Origin: Bog-159 sp963738375
GTDB lineage: Bacteria; Acidobacteriota; Terriglobia; Bryobacterales; Bryobacteraceae
Length of the DNA stretch: 64,000 nt
Direction of reading: 5' to 3'
NCBI GenBank assembly: GCA_963738375.1
Contig: CAVTWL010000012.1
Coordinates: 186,001 to 250,000 of the forward strand
Of this stretch, positions 48,247-55,712 are shown piece after piece (position 1 is the first letter of the stretch; every line of letters starts with the position of its first letter). Made by a program: the position numbers and the translations under genes. Under the pieces are notes generated by a model. The model saw nothing but the letters and a program-made list of their open reading frames with translations, searched no databases and had not been told where the DNA came from.

Positions 48247-48725
48247 ATGTCGGAGGCGGGCCGTCACGCCAGCGTGCCACCGTGCTGTCCGCCGCTGGGC
48301 GCGGCCGGTCTCTAACACTCAAGAGGTCGACACGAAACTTCTCGGCTTCGGGCGGTTTGGCGGCTGTGCCGCGGGTGGCGCGTCGGTGGGACGGTTGCGC
48401 GCCGCGCAGTCGGAAGCGGCCCCGGCGCGCCCCCGGGCGCGGTGCGGGCAAGACCTTATGCCGTTGGTCGCCCGCCACGACGCAGCCAGGCGCCTTTCAG
48501 CCAAGGAAATTCCGAGTCCAAGAGCAAAGACGCTTGGTGCGCCGTTTCGCGCTGTGGCTCTGGGCTGATCGCGATGGGGGTGGGCGGTTGGGCCAGTTTT
48601 CGAAGGCGGCGGGATTGGCCGCTGCGCACGCCGCCGATTCGGCCAATGATGCGGCATTGATCGATGTTCTTGTGATGGAAGGGGCTGCCGAATTCGAGGT
48701 TCATAACGCACCTCGAATTCATTGA
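48243..48725 (+). CDS. Hypothetical protein (low support)
   Basis: A 160-residue frame from a GTG that overlaps the previous stop. The first half is Arg-rich and could be an artefact of high GC; the second half (RRLVRRFALWLWADRDGGGR, AAGLAAAHAADSANDAALID, MEGAAEFEVHN) looks more like real protein. The last ten codons contain a perfect inverted repeat. No family recognised. It would be the last gene of the rightward operon. Confidence 0.4.
   Translation: MNVGGGPSRQRATVLSAAGRGRSLTLKRSTRNFSASGGLAAVPRVARRWDGCAPRSRKRPRRAPGRGAGKTLCRWSPATTQPGAFQPRKFRVQEQRRLVRRFALWLWADRDGGGRLGQFSKAAGLAAAHAADSANDAALIDVLVMEGAAEFEVHNAPRIH
48690..48720. terminator. Perfect 11-bp hairpin between convergent operons
   Basis: GAATTCGAGGT (48690-48700) and its exact reverse complement (48710-48720) flank a 9-base loop. 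No T run follows, but the site lies where the rightward operon ends and the leftward MBL operon ends 100 bases further on. A bidirectional terminator or mRNA-end stabiliser is the simplest reading; a protein-binding palindrome is an alternative. Confidence 0.5.
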
Positions 48726-48827
48726 TCAGCGTGCCCCCCGGATCAAGCGGAAATCCATCCGGCGATGCCTACTGCTGCAAATGATAAGACCGTCGTCTGG
48801 CAGCCGCATCGACGCACTGAAGGCAAG

Positions 48828-50066
48828 TTAGGAGATCACATACTGCTCGCCATCAGCCAGGCGCTTCACGTCTCCAAAGCCTTCGGCGTTATCGTCCCAG
48901 GCCTGACCGTGTACCGGAATAACCGCTCTCGGCTGCAATGCCTTGGTAAAGGCGCGCAGGTCGGCAGGAGAGGCGTGTCCGCTGGTGTGAATATAAGCAA
49001 CCTCGCTGCCGCCTGCCTGGCACCACTCCAACGACGCGGAGTGATAGGGCTCTGAAAGATAGCCGGTCCACATCGAGAAGTTGTACGCGTCATCCGCATT
49101 CGGCACGACCCCCGCCATCTCGTAATCCGGAATCAGGGCGCGGCGCAGCATAATGACGTGCCGGCCCCCGGTCAGATTCCTGGCTGCTATCCCGAATCGC
49201 GCCATGCGCTCGATGAAGTCCTCCCTGCCATGGCGTCCGTATGCGGACCGGAGCCTTTTCGTTATCACGACCTTCAAACTAGGAAAGCCCGCGTGTGGAA
49301 GTCCGGTCCCTTCGGAAACCCTGTCCAGTACTTCCGCCGTGTACAGGTCGATCACCAAGGTCCGCTGCGTACGCTTGGCGGCGCGATATAGCGTAACGGT
49401 GCGGTCGATGTTCTGGCCCGACCAACTGACAAATACACGGCCCTTCGTCCGGTTGAGCAGCTCGACGAAGTTCTCCTCGAGTTCCTGTTCGGTCTTCACC
49501 GGCTTATCTGTGCCGAGGTTAGTGCCCTCAATGATCAGCACATCGATGTCAGCCGGAGGCTTCGCAATCATCTGGTCTACCAGCACGGATTTGCGCCCGT
49601 GACGTCGAAAGTCGCCCGTGTACAAGATACGTTTCCCGTCTGCCTCGATCAGCAGCATGTATGCGTCGAACGCCGAGTGATCGGTCAGTATAGGCGTGAC
49701 GGCAAACGGCCCAACGGTGAACCGCCCGGAGCGACTGTTCCACGTCACAAACGTGCGCGTGAGAGGCCGGCGTAACAGTTCGCCGGGGATCGCAATCAGT
49801 TGCGCCGATTTGCTCCCCGTCCAGATTGGCCACGACGCCGGTAGTTGTTCGATCATGCCCCAATGATCCTGGTGGGGATGACTGATTAGGACCGTAGCGG
49901 GACGATTGCAATCGAGAGACGCCGGAAGGACATCGTTCACGCCTTCCGGCGCATCGAGTTGCCTTCCGGCGTCAAGAATGAGCCGTTCACCCGAAGCATG
50001 CTGGATCTCGATATACGTCCCGCCGATCTGATGGGTGCCGCGGTGAACGGTCAGTGTCAGGCTCAT
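48828..50066 (-). CDS. MBL-fold metallo-hydrolase, RNase J/beta-CASP-like
   Basis: A 412-residue predicted nuclease. Metal ligands: HxHxDH in ISHPHQDHWG, His in TDHSAFDAY, Asp in LYTGDFRRHG. A beta-CASP-like insert is suggested by GRVFVSWSGQNIDRTVTLYR, and the late motifs HTSGHASPADLRAF and VIPVHGQ match RNase J and CPSF-73-type enzymes, which cut or trim RNA (some also DNA). It is shorter than RNase J (about 550 residues) and lacks the extra C-terminal domain. It is last in a leftward cargo operon, 10 bases after the PD-(D/E)XK-like gene, so a paired effector role is likely (inference). Confidence 0.87.
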   Translation of the reverse strand: MSLTLTVHRGTHQIGGTYIEIQHASGERLILDAGRQLDAPEGVNDVLPASLDCNRPATVLISHPHQDHWGMIEQLPASWPIWTGSKSAQLIAIPGELLRRPLTRTFVTWNSRSGRFTVGPFAVTPILTDHSAFDAYMLLIEADGKRILYTGDFRRHGRKSVLVDQMIAKPPADIDVLIIEGTNLGTDKPVKTEQELEENFVELLNRTKGRVFVSWSGQNIDRTVTLYRAAKRTQRTLVIDLYTAEVLDRVSEGTGLPHAGFPSLKVVITKRLRSAYGRHGREDFIERMARFGIAARNLTGGRHVIMLRRALIPDYEMAGVVPNADDAYNFSMWTGYLSEPYHSASLEWCQAGGSEVAYIHTSGHASPADLRAFTKALQPRAVIPVHGQAWDDNAEGFGDVKRLADGEQYVIS

Positions 50067-50076
50067 GCGTGCGCGC

Positions 50077-51072
50077 TCATGGCCAAGTCAGCCGGTGTCC
50101 GGACATCCGGACACAGATGCCATAGTTCTGGAGTTTCTTCAGATGGTCGTGCTCTACGAATACGCCTTCACCCTTGGTGGCATCTATGACCAGCCGTGGA
50201 GTACCGTCGACGCACAGGGGCGCGGAGTCCTGCCCAACGGCGACGATTGCACTGCCGAGTGGTGGTATCGCCGAATTCACGGTCCTCGCGATTCCGTGCA
50301 ACTTCACCAAAGTTGCGCAGCAATTGTGGTATTCCTCGCGCACGACCTTCCGGTTCGTCGCCAGCCAAGTCTCGTATTTGGTCAGTTGGCCGATGACTCT
50401 CGGCGGCTTGTCCGCGTTGTCGCACTTCGTTTCGGGGTTCGAAACGAGTTTGACCTCCCAGAAAAATAAGCCGTAATGATCGCCGCACGGTTCAATTATC
50501 ACTAGATCCATGCGGGGCGCACTTTTCTTTCTTTGTTTGGATTCGCCGCCGGACGGCCTTTCTGTCGATTCGCCGTCGGACGGCGAAGCCGCTTCTAGGT
50601 CAATCACCCCTGGCTGCCGGGCGACCAACTCTTCGACGAACCGCTTCTCTTTGTTCTTCTCTTCATAGCCGCGGGCATTCAGAATCCAGTCGTGGAGAAG
50701 GTCGCCGCGGTAGGCAACATCAGCCCCGTCCCTGCCTTTGAACCGCCCGGATGTTATCTTCACGTATTCCTGGCCGCGCCCATTTTCGGGGCCATAGACA
50801 TACTTATTGTGTATCTCGCCCTGAAGCTTGTTGTGAACGAAGCTGACCCTCGCGATGGACTGGCCGGCACAGTAGAAGTTTAGATAACCATCACGAATCG
50901 CCAACCGCAAATGATCTGCTGGCGCTACCGGGGTCATCTGAGGGTTGGGCGTCGCTTGCGCGTCCCCGGCGGGGCGCCAATGTCGGAGAAGATCTTCGAA
51001 CCAAGCGTTGTCCGGCGCCCCTAATGCTTCCTCGGCACGATTAACATCAAACTCCCGTTTGAATTTGGACAT
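50077..51072 (-). CDS. Unknown protein with PD-(D/E)XK nuclease-like C-terminal domain
   Basis: A 331-residue protein with no family I can name. Residues 185-235 carry a plausible PD-(D/E)XK core: Asp189 in RMDLVIIEP, then Glu206 and Lys208 in GLFFWEVKLV, and Gln229 with Tyr in GQLTKYETWL, as in RecB/Cas4-like folds. The N-terminal 150 residues (LRLAIRDGYLNFYCAGQSIA, KYVYGPENGRGQEYVKI) may sense something; a Ser/Glu-rich linker (160-185) joins them. Located directly upstream of the MBL nuclease in the same transcript. Candidate restriction- or defence-type effector. Confidence 0.65.
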   Translation of the reverse strand: MSKFKREFDVNRAEEALGAPDNAWFEDLLRHWRPAGDAQATPNPQMTPVAPADHLRLAIRDGYLNFYCAGQSIARVSFVHNKLQGEIHNKYVYGPENGRGQEYVKITSGRFKGRDGADVAYRGDLLHDWILNARGYEEKNKEKRFVEELVARQPGVIDLEAASPSDGESTERPSGGESKQRKKSAPRMDLVIIEPCGDHYGLFFWEVKLVSNPETKCDNADKPPRVIGQLTKYETWLATNRKVVREEYHNCCATLVKLHGIARTVNSAIPPLGSAIVAVGQDSAPLCVDGTPRLVIDATKGEGVFVEHDHLKKLQNYGICVRMSGHRLTWP

Positions 51073-51161
51073 TCAGTCAATACCCTCCTGCTGACGAAAG
51101 TGCCCCAAAATATCGGTGCCTCTCCCGGGTACCGTTCGGCTGCCCTGAGGGGCCCGCCGGA

Positions 51162-51608
51162 TCAAATCTCGCCTCGGCCGGAAGCCGGATGCAGCGACCG
51201 CGTGCTTTGGTAATGGCCATCCTTCATGAATGCCGCCTGTCCCATAGGAATGGCGAAATGCTTCAGGACACGCTGAAGCTCGCGGCGAGATATCTGTCTG
51301 TCGGCGTACACAATGAACTGATCGTGGACAGCGTTGAACACGACCCGTCCCCGCGGCCACTCTTCATATTCCGCGTCGCGGAGAACGCCTACGACGCTTT
51401 CTGACGGGCATCGAGCCCGCCAGCCTTCCCAAATGTCGTAATGGCCGTGTGGGCAGGTGAGGAACTCTCCATATTCCTCGGCTTCGGCCAACGCGCAACG
51501 GTGTGCCATGAGGAGGACTTCGCCGGAATCGTCCCGTACAAACCAGTAAGGGCCCACGTAGCCGTCCTTCGGATGGTTCCCGCCTTTCGTGACGAGCACT
51601 TTCTTCAT
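51162..51608 (-). CDS. Conserved unknown, intact member of a local two-copy family
   Basis: A 148-residue protein (ATG at 51608, KKVLVTKGGNHPKDGYVGPY). Landmarks are YWFVRDDSGEVLLMAHRCAL, EYGEFLTCPHGHYDIWEGW, EWPRGRVVFNAVHDQFIVYA and RRELQRVLKHFAIPMGQAAF. The same order of motifs is found in the IS-interrupted pseudogene 70 bases upstream in the cassette, so the two are paralogues. No enzyme motif is obvious; CPHGHYDIW could bind metal. It is first of the intact leftward genes, 89 bases before the PD-(D/E)XK-like gene. Confidence 0.7.
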   Translation of the reverse strand: MKKVLVTKGGNHPKDGYVGPYWFVRDDSGEVLLMAHRCALAEAEEYGEFLTCPHGHYDIWEGWRARCPSESVVGVLRDAEYEEWPRGRVVFNAVHDQFIVYADRQISRRELQRVLKHFAIPMGQAAFMKDGHYQSTRSLHPASGRGEI

Positions 51609-51947
51609 TGTAAGCAAATGAGAACTTTAATTGCCGGTTCCAATCGAGCGCAGGCAAATACCTGAGCCGTCATTTCGGTCGTTACGGGGAGCCTTCCTGC
51701 GACTCCGGTAAGTCAAACCTGAAAAGCGCTTGGGTGTAGTGCGGGTCGGAGGCGAAAGAAAGTCTCGGCTGCGGGCAGGTTGAAGTAGGACACGATCTCG
51801 GCTTCAAATTCGGGCGTTTGTCAGTTGCTCGTTGAGGTAAATGTTGAAACGCTGAGTCTTCCTGTTGTAGATGACGCGACCTCGTGGCCAATCCTTGGGC
51901 CCGCAGTGATGGAAGAAAGGTGGCAAGCGCTGCTTGATTTCAGGCCA

Positions 51948-52973
51948 GTGGGGTATCTGCTTGACTCAGGTAGCCCCTACAGATTGTGGTTTCGATTTCG
52001 GCCGGACATCGGGGTGAAGAAGATGATCCAGAGGTACGGGCGCGACCTGAACGGCTTGCTGGGCGAGGCGGAAGAAGAGCTTGCCGCGGTTTGTTGATCG
52101 TCGCCGGTTGAATCGGAATGTGAACTCGTCCAGGTAGTAGTCGAGGTGCTTGCGGCTGACCGCCCCTTGATGAGTCCCCATCAGCCAGCGTTTGAGGAGT
52201 GCGATCACTCGGTGGACTCGCGGCATTAATTGCGACGCAGTCTTCTTCTTACCGCGGAGGATGGTGACCTCGTGCTCGTAGCCGTTCTTCTCCAAAGGAA
52301 GGTAGCCTGCCCATCCGTCGGTATGGACGACGCTGCCTGGCGCGACTGACTCCCGAACGAACGGCACCAGGCTTTGGGCGGAAGCATCGATAATCTGGCG
52401 CATGCGAATCCTGCCGATCCCCGGCCCATCTTCTTGAGCAGCAATGACAACCAAGGCCTTCTCGAGATTCAGCCGCCCCGGCAACCCTTCTTCCAGTCCG
52501 CCCACATAGCACTCGTCCACCTCAACTCTGCCGGTGAGCAGGTCGCGCCCTGGTCGCACCATGGCGCGTCTCAATTTATGCAGCCACGCCCAGGATGTCT
52601 CATAGCTCTTCAGCCCGAGCACTCGTTGCAGCCCCAAAGCGCTGGCACCGTTCTTCTGGGTCGTTACCCACCACATGGCCCGGAACCAGATTGGCAGAGG
52701 GGTTCGCGTGTCCTGGAAAATCGTTCCGGCTGTCACCGAAGCTTGGCAGCCGCAACCAGAGCACTCCAGCAACACGCCTCGGACAGGCCACGCCCGGCAC
52801 CCGCCACAACGTGGGCAACGGAAGCCATCGGGCCATCGCAACCGCGCGAGGTATGCCCGGCACGCCTCCTCGGTCCCGAAATTCGCTTCCAGCTCTGTCA
52901 AAGTCCGGGGATATTCCTCTGCCATCCCCGCATACTACATATTGGGGCTACCTGAGTCAAGCAGATACCCCTC
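51948..52973 (-). mobile_element. IS1595-family insertion sequence, complete
   Basis: A 1026-base element with 30-base terminal inverted repeats (51948-51977 and 52944-52973) that differ only at the second base. It is flanked by a perfect 8-base target duplication TCAGGCCA (51940-51947 and 52974-52981), the length expected for IS1595. One transposase gene fills it. Perfect ends and duplication indicate a recent, probably still mobile, insertion. Confidence 0.96.
51966..52925 (-). CDS. IS1595-family (ISXO2-like DDE) transposase
   Basis: A 319-residue transposase. N-terminal zinc ribbon (FRCPRCGGCRAWPVRGV, LECSGCGCQ), then an RNase H-like catalytic domain with VEVDECYVGG (first Asp), VVHTDGWAGY (second Asp) and a C-terminal His/Asn-type or Glu end near HLDYYLDEFTFRFNRR, the pattern of ISXO2-like enzymes. 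The stop codon lies inside the left inverted repeat. Fully open, so the element can probably transpose. Confidence 0.95.
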   Translation of the reverse strand: MAEEYPRTLTELEANFGTEEACRAYLARLRWPDGFRCPRCGGCRAWPVRGVLLECSGCGCQASVTAGTIFQDTRTPLPIWFRAMWWVTTQKNGASALGLQRVLGLKSYETSWAWLHKLRRAMVRPGRDLLTGRVEVDECYVGGLEEGLPGRLNLEKALVVIAAQEDGPGIGRIRMRQIIDASAQSLVPFVRESVAPGSVVHTDGWAGYLPLEKNGYEHEVTILRGKKKTASQLMPRVHRVIALLKRWLMGTHQGAVSRKHLDYYLDEFTFRFNRRRSTNRGKLFFRLAQQAVQVAPVPLDHLLHPDVRPKSKPQSVGAT

Positions 52974-53330
52974 TCAGGCCAATACTGCGAATGCTCGCGG
53001 GGATAGTTGATGTAGTCGCCGTATGGCTCACCGTCCCCAACGGCTACTCCAGAGCCAAGAAGGGTCGGAACCTTTCCCGGTTCCTGAATAAACCAAAAAA
53101 TCCCGATTTCCGGACCCGCCTGCAAGGTCGGCCGCCGCATGGGCATAATGATCCTCCGCCTAATATTCGGATCAGGAGGGTGAGAAATTTACTCCAATAG
53201 TACTTTTCCCATTTTATTGGTACTGCTGGCCCCGGAAATCCATAAAGAAATCAGGGCTCCCGCCCGTGGGGCGTCCAAGCTGGGCTCTCGAACGACCCCG
53301 AGCGGGTAAAGACTCTGTTGGCTTCCTTTG

Positions 53331-53576
53331 CTACTTTTCGTGTTTGCCGTACGGACTGGAACTGCAACTGCCCGTTGAAGTTGAGCCACACCATCGGCAC
53401 TTGTTGGCTCCGCTCCCGTGGTGATGCTTCTTCGTTGGGCTGCTAGAGCAAGAGCCGTAGGAAGATGACCCGCAGAATTCGCAGTGCTTTTCATCGTCAA
53501 GATGCTCATGCTTCTTATTCGGGCTGCTGGAGCAAGAACCGTACGAAGTTGAGTTGCAGTACCTGCATTTGCTCAT
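53331..53576 (-). CDS. 81-residue triple-repeat Cys protein
   Basis: The ATG at 53576 is chosen because GGAGG lies 7 bases upstream and the three repeats begin right after it. Each repeat has the form C-x2-C-x7-C-SSSP-x3-H: C4, C7, C15, H23; C32, C35, C43, H51; C60, C63, C71, H79, with the shared core SYGSCSSSP or STGSCSSSP. Each could bind one zinc ion. His/Glu-rich spacers separate them. It stands first in the leftward cargo cassette. I know similar short motifs from small bacterial proteins of unknown role, but no function is established. Confidence 0.75.
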   Translation of the reverse strand: MSKCRYCNSTSYGSCSSSPNKKHEHLDDEKHCEFCGSSSYGSCSSSPTKKHHHGSGANKCRWCGSTSTGSCSSSPYGKHEK

Positions 53577-54154
53577 GAAGATCCTCCAAAATCCGAGTGT
53601 TTGTCGCCCGGCTCGGCAACACGTCTTTCCAACACGGCGAGCCGCCACTGAATCGCTCAAGGCCCACAGGCTCTTGGTGGCCCACGAGCCGCCCAGAACT
53701 ACGCTGGTCATGCTGTGCGATCCCGCTACGCCGGGTAGCTCTCCGTGGCACACCGCGGTGCCGGGACTTAGGAGGATTGAGGATCGATCCGCGCGACGGC
53801 AGATATCAGCAATCCAGTGGAGATCAATCGTAGCGAGAACCATAGTCGCACACGTCATCTGCGGTGGCAAACGGTACGGTCCTGTCTCATGCTGTCTGAG
53901 CGGCAATGTATTTGCGTGGAAGCGTTGCAGCAGAGACGTGATGCCGCACAACGCCCACGTGTCGGCTTCCGGCGGAATGTGCGGCCCCGGAACGCGAGCG
54001 GCGCGCTCTGGGTTGAGCAAGAGTTCAAGCGCGTCCATGACGGGGCCAGTTCGTGCGCCAGCCTCATCCCTGAGCGCGTCTCGGGATTGTTTGCGATAAC
54101 CGCCTGATCGCACGCCGGGCGCGCGGTCGCGAGCATCGTGGCTACCGCCCCGTT
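53577..54154. other. No gene recognised (578 bases)
   Basis: A long open frame continues upstream of the triple-repeat gene on the minus strand to 54113 (containing PGPHIPPEADTWALCGITSL), and a shorter one runs on the plus strand, but neither has family features or a ribosome site. I treat the region as probably non-coding or a gene relic. Confidence 0.4.
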
Positions 54155-54156
54155 GC

Positions 54157-54169
54157 GATACAATGTATC
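54157..54169. promoter_or_regulatory. Operator palindrome of toxin-antitoxin copy 1
   Basis: GATAC-AAT-GTATC, with 5-base perfect arms, overlaps a -10-like TACAAT and lies 18 bases before the antitoxin start. The same palindrome is kept in copy 2 (55029-55041). DinJ-type antitoxins repress their own promoter through such sites. Confidence 0.6.
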
Positions 54170-54186
54170 TCAGAGAGGTGCAAATC

Positions 54187-54441
54187 GTGGCGACAATAAT
54201 GGTTCACGTGCGCGTGGACGAGAAAACCAAGCAGAGGGCAGCGAAAACGCTGGCCGGGATGGGCATCTCGGTATCCGACGCGGTTCGCATGTTGCTGGTC
54301 CGTGTAGCCGCCGAGAAGGCATTGCCGTTCGAGGTGCGGGTTCCCAACGCCACCACGGTCAAGGCGATGCGCGCGGCCGACCAGGGCAAGGGGAAGCGGC
54401 ACCGTTCCGCCAATGCGCTCCTCAAGGACCTGGGGATCTGA
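54187..54441 (+). CDS. RelB/DinJ-family antitoxin, copy 1
   Basis: An 84-residue ribbon-helix-helix antitoxin: MVHVRVDEKTKQRAAKTLAG forms the DNA-binding strand, and MGISVSDAVRMLLVRVAAEK then LPFEVRVPNATT is the DinJ signature. The C-terminal tail (KRHRSANALLKDLGI) would wrap the toxin. The GTG at 54187 (VATIMVHV) follows GAGAGG and is preferred to the upstream ATG at 54163, which falls inside the operator. It is encoded three bases before its YafQ-like toxin. Confidence 0.9.
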   Translation: MATIMVHVRVDEKTKQRAAKTLAGMGISVSDAVRMLLVRVAAEKALPFEVRVPNATTVKAMRAADQGKGKRHRSANALLKDLGI

Positions 54442-54444
54442 TCG

Positions 54445-54711
54445 TTGCGGAGCCCGATTAGCGGTGCCCAGTTCCGCCGCGACGTCAAGCTGGCGCAGAA
54501 GCGCGGCAACGACATGGCGAAATTGCGGGAGGTGATTCTGCTGCTGGTCGAAGGGAAGCCGCTACCGGCCCGGTACAAGGATCACCCGCTGGGCGGCGAA
54601 TGGAACCATCACCGCGACTGCCATATCGAGGCCGACTGGCTGCTGATCTACAAGCTGGACGGCGACGACCTGTACCTGGTCCGCACCGGCACGCACTCCG
54701 ATCTGTTCTGA
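54445..54711 (+). CDS. YafQ-family mRNA interferase toxin, copy 1
   Basis: An 88-residue RelE/YafQ-type endoribonuclease, cutting mRNA on the ribosome. Starts with TTG at 54445, three bases after the antitoxin stop. The pattern ISGAQFRRDVKLAQKRGNDM, LPARYKDHPLGGEWNHHRDC and HIEADWLLIYKLDGDDLYLV matches YafQ, including the catalytic His positions (HHRDCHIE and a late His in TGTHSDLF). It is intact, so this pair is probably an active stabilising module of the element, lying just inside attR. Confidence 0.9.
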   Translation: MRSPISGAQFRRDVKLAQKRGNDMAKLREVILLLVEGKPLPARYKDHPLGGEWNHHRDCHIEADWLLIYKLDGDDLYLVRTGTHSDLF

Positions 54712-54842
54712 ACGCAACCGCGTGCAACCAACGTGCAACCATGCCACAAAAACGCGCCGTCATTGCGTGGACGACGGCCACGGACGCGCACTGAAAACAC
54801 AACCACTTAGCACGCGCGGCCACCGGCTGGCATGGCTTTGTT

Positions 54843-54871
54843 CGGGTTCGAGCCCCGTCGTCCCCGCCATC
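54843..54871 (+). repeat. Right attachment site 1 (attR), exact copy of attL
   Basis: All 29 bases match 38932-38960. It closes the element and stands 131 bases after the copy 1 toxin stop. Confidence 0.9.
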
Positions 54872-55010
54872 TTCTTACCTTTGGTTCCAACCAATGCTCT
54901 TGTTTCCCGGCCTTCGGTGCAAACCATGTGCCCCCATCCGCCCGGCTCCAGCTTTTTTCCCGACTTCGATTACATTACCGAGTGCGTCGTCCCAGATCTA
55001 GCCTGGAAGT
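54872..55010 (-). pseudogene. Integrase 3'-end relic next to attR
   Basis: The sequence after attR resembles the sequence after attL (38961-39097, the 3' end of int): CCAACCAATGCTCTTGTTT, GGCTCCAGCTTTTTTCCC and CACTTCGAT/GACTTCGAT recur in order, with scattered changes. It thus looks like the last 45 or so codons of a second, diverged integrase, all that is left of another element integrated at the same tRNA-derived site. Confidence 0.75.
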
Positions 55011-55053
55011 GTCTGGCATCCCTGGTGCGATACAATGTATCTCAGGGTGCATC

Positions 55054-55308
55054 ATGGCGACTACAATGGTTCACGTGCGCGTGGACGAAAAGACCAAACA
55101 GAGGGCAGCGAAGACGCTGGCTGGGATGGGCATTTCAGTGTCCGACGCGGTTCGCATGTTGCTGGTCCGCGTGGCCGCCGAGAAGGCATTGCCTTTTGAG
55201 GTGCGGGTGCCCAACGCCACCACCGTGAAGGCGATGCGCGCCGCCGACAAGGGCAAGGGGAATCGGCACCGTTCCACCGATGCACTCCTCAAAGATCTGG
55301 GGATCTGA
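55054..55308 (+). CDS. RelB/DinJ-family antitoxin, copy 2
   Basis: An 84-residue copy of the antitoxin, starting with ATG (ATTMVHVRVDEKTKQRAAKT), nearly identical in protein to copy 1 with a few changes in the tail (DKGKGNRHRSTDALLKDLGI). Its own operator palindrome lies at 55029-55041. Because the partner toxin is broken, this antitoxin is an orphan; it could still neutralise the copy 1 toxin and repress both promoters (inference from near identity). Confidence 0.9.
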   Translation: MATTMVHVRVDEKTKQRAAKTLAGMGISVSDAVRMLLVRVAAEKALPFEVRVPNATTVKAMRAADKGKGNRHRSTDALLKDLGI

Positions 55309-55311
55309 TCG

Positions 55312-55581
55312 TTGCGGACCCGATCAGCGGAGCCCAGTTCCGCCGCGATGTGAAGCTGGCACAGAAGCGCGGCAAGAACATGGGGAAGTTGCGGGAGCTC
55401 ATCCTGCTGCTGATCGAGGGGAATCCGCTGCCAGCACGATACAAGGATCATCCGCTGGGCGGCGAATGGAACCAACCATCACCGCGATTGCCACATCGAG
55501 CCGGACTGGCTGCTGATCTACAAGTTGGACGGCGACGACCTGTATCTGGTCCGCACCGGGACGCATTCGGATTTGTTCTGA
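55312..55581 (+). pseudogene. YafQ-family toxin, copy 2, inactivated
   Basis: Aligned with copy 1, it lacks one base near 55318 (CGGACCCG against CGGAGCCCG) and carries a 4-base duplication AACC near 55475 (GGAACCAACCATC against GGAACCATC). The middle still reads KLAQKRGKNMGKLRELILLL, LPARYKDHPLGGEWN, but the N-terminus and the catalytic C-terminal third are out of frame. Loss of the toxin while the antitoxin stays open is the pattern expected if the toxin is costly. Confidence 0.88.
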
Positions 55582-55712
55582 ACGCAACCGCGAGCAACCA
55601 ACGTGCAACCATGCTAGGAAAACGCGCCGTGATTGCGTGGACGACGGCCTCGGACGCTCACTGAAAATACAACCACTTAGCACGTGCGGCCACAGGTTGG
55701 CATGGCCCTGTT

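Larger units (their letters stand above)
51682..53146 (-). pseudogene. Paralogue of the 148-aa unknown, interrupted by IS1595-type insertion
   Basis: Start ATG at 53146 behind GGAGG. The upstream part reads PEIGIFWFIQEPGKVPTLLG and REHSQYWPE; the insertion sits at 51948-52973. Removing it with one 8-base target copy restores the frame as QYWPEIKQRLPPFFHHCG, KDWPRGRVIYNRKTQRFNIY, matching WPRGRVVFNAVHDQF of the intact gene. Two further indels (near 51822 and 51751) separate the C-terminal part (EFEAEIVSYFNLPAAETFF, SDPHYTQALFRFDLPESQ), which ends at 51682. The alignment over the whole length shows it was once a complete gene. Confidence 0.85.

Noticed and set aside
53331..54113. Long version of the triple-repeat protein (260 codons)
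   Set aside because: The extra N-terminal part has no family pattern, whereas the internal ATG at 53576 has a strong ribosome site directly before the repeats.
54872..55010. A second active integrase gene
   Set aside because: Only about 139 bases resemble the 3' end; no catalytic domain remains.
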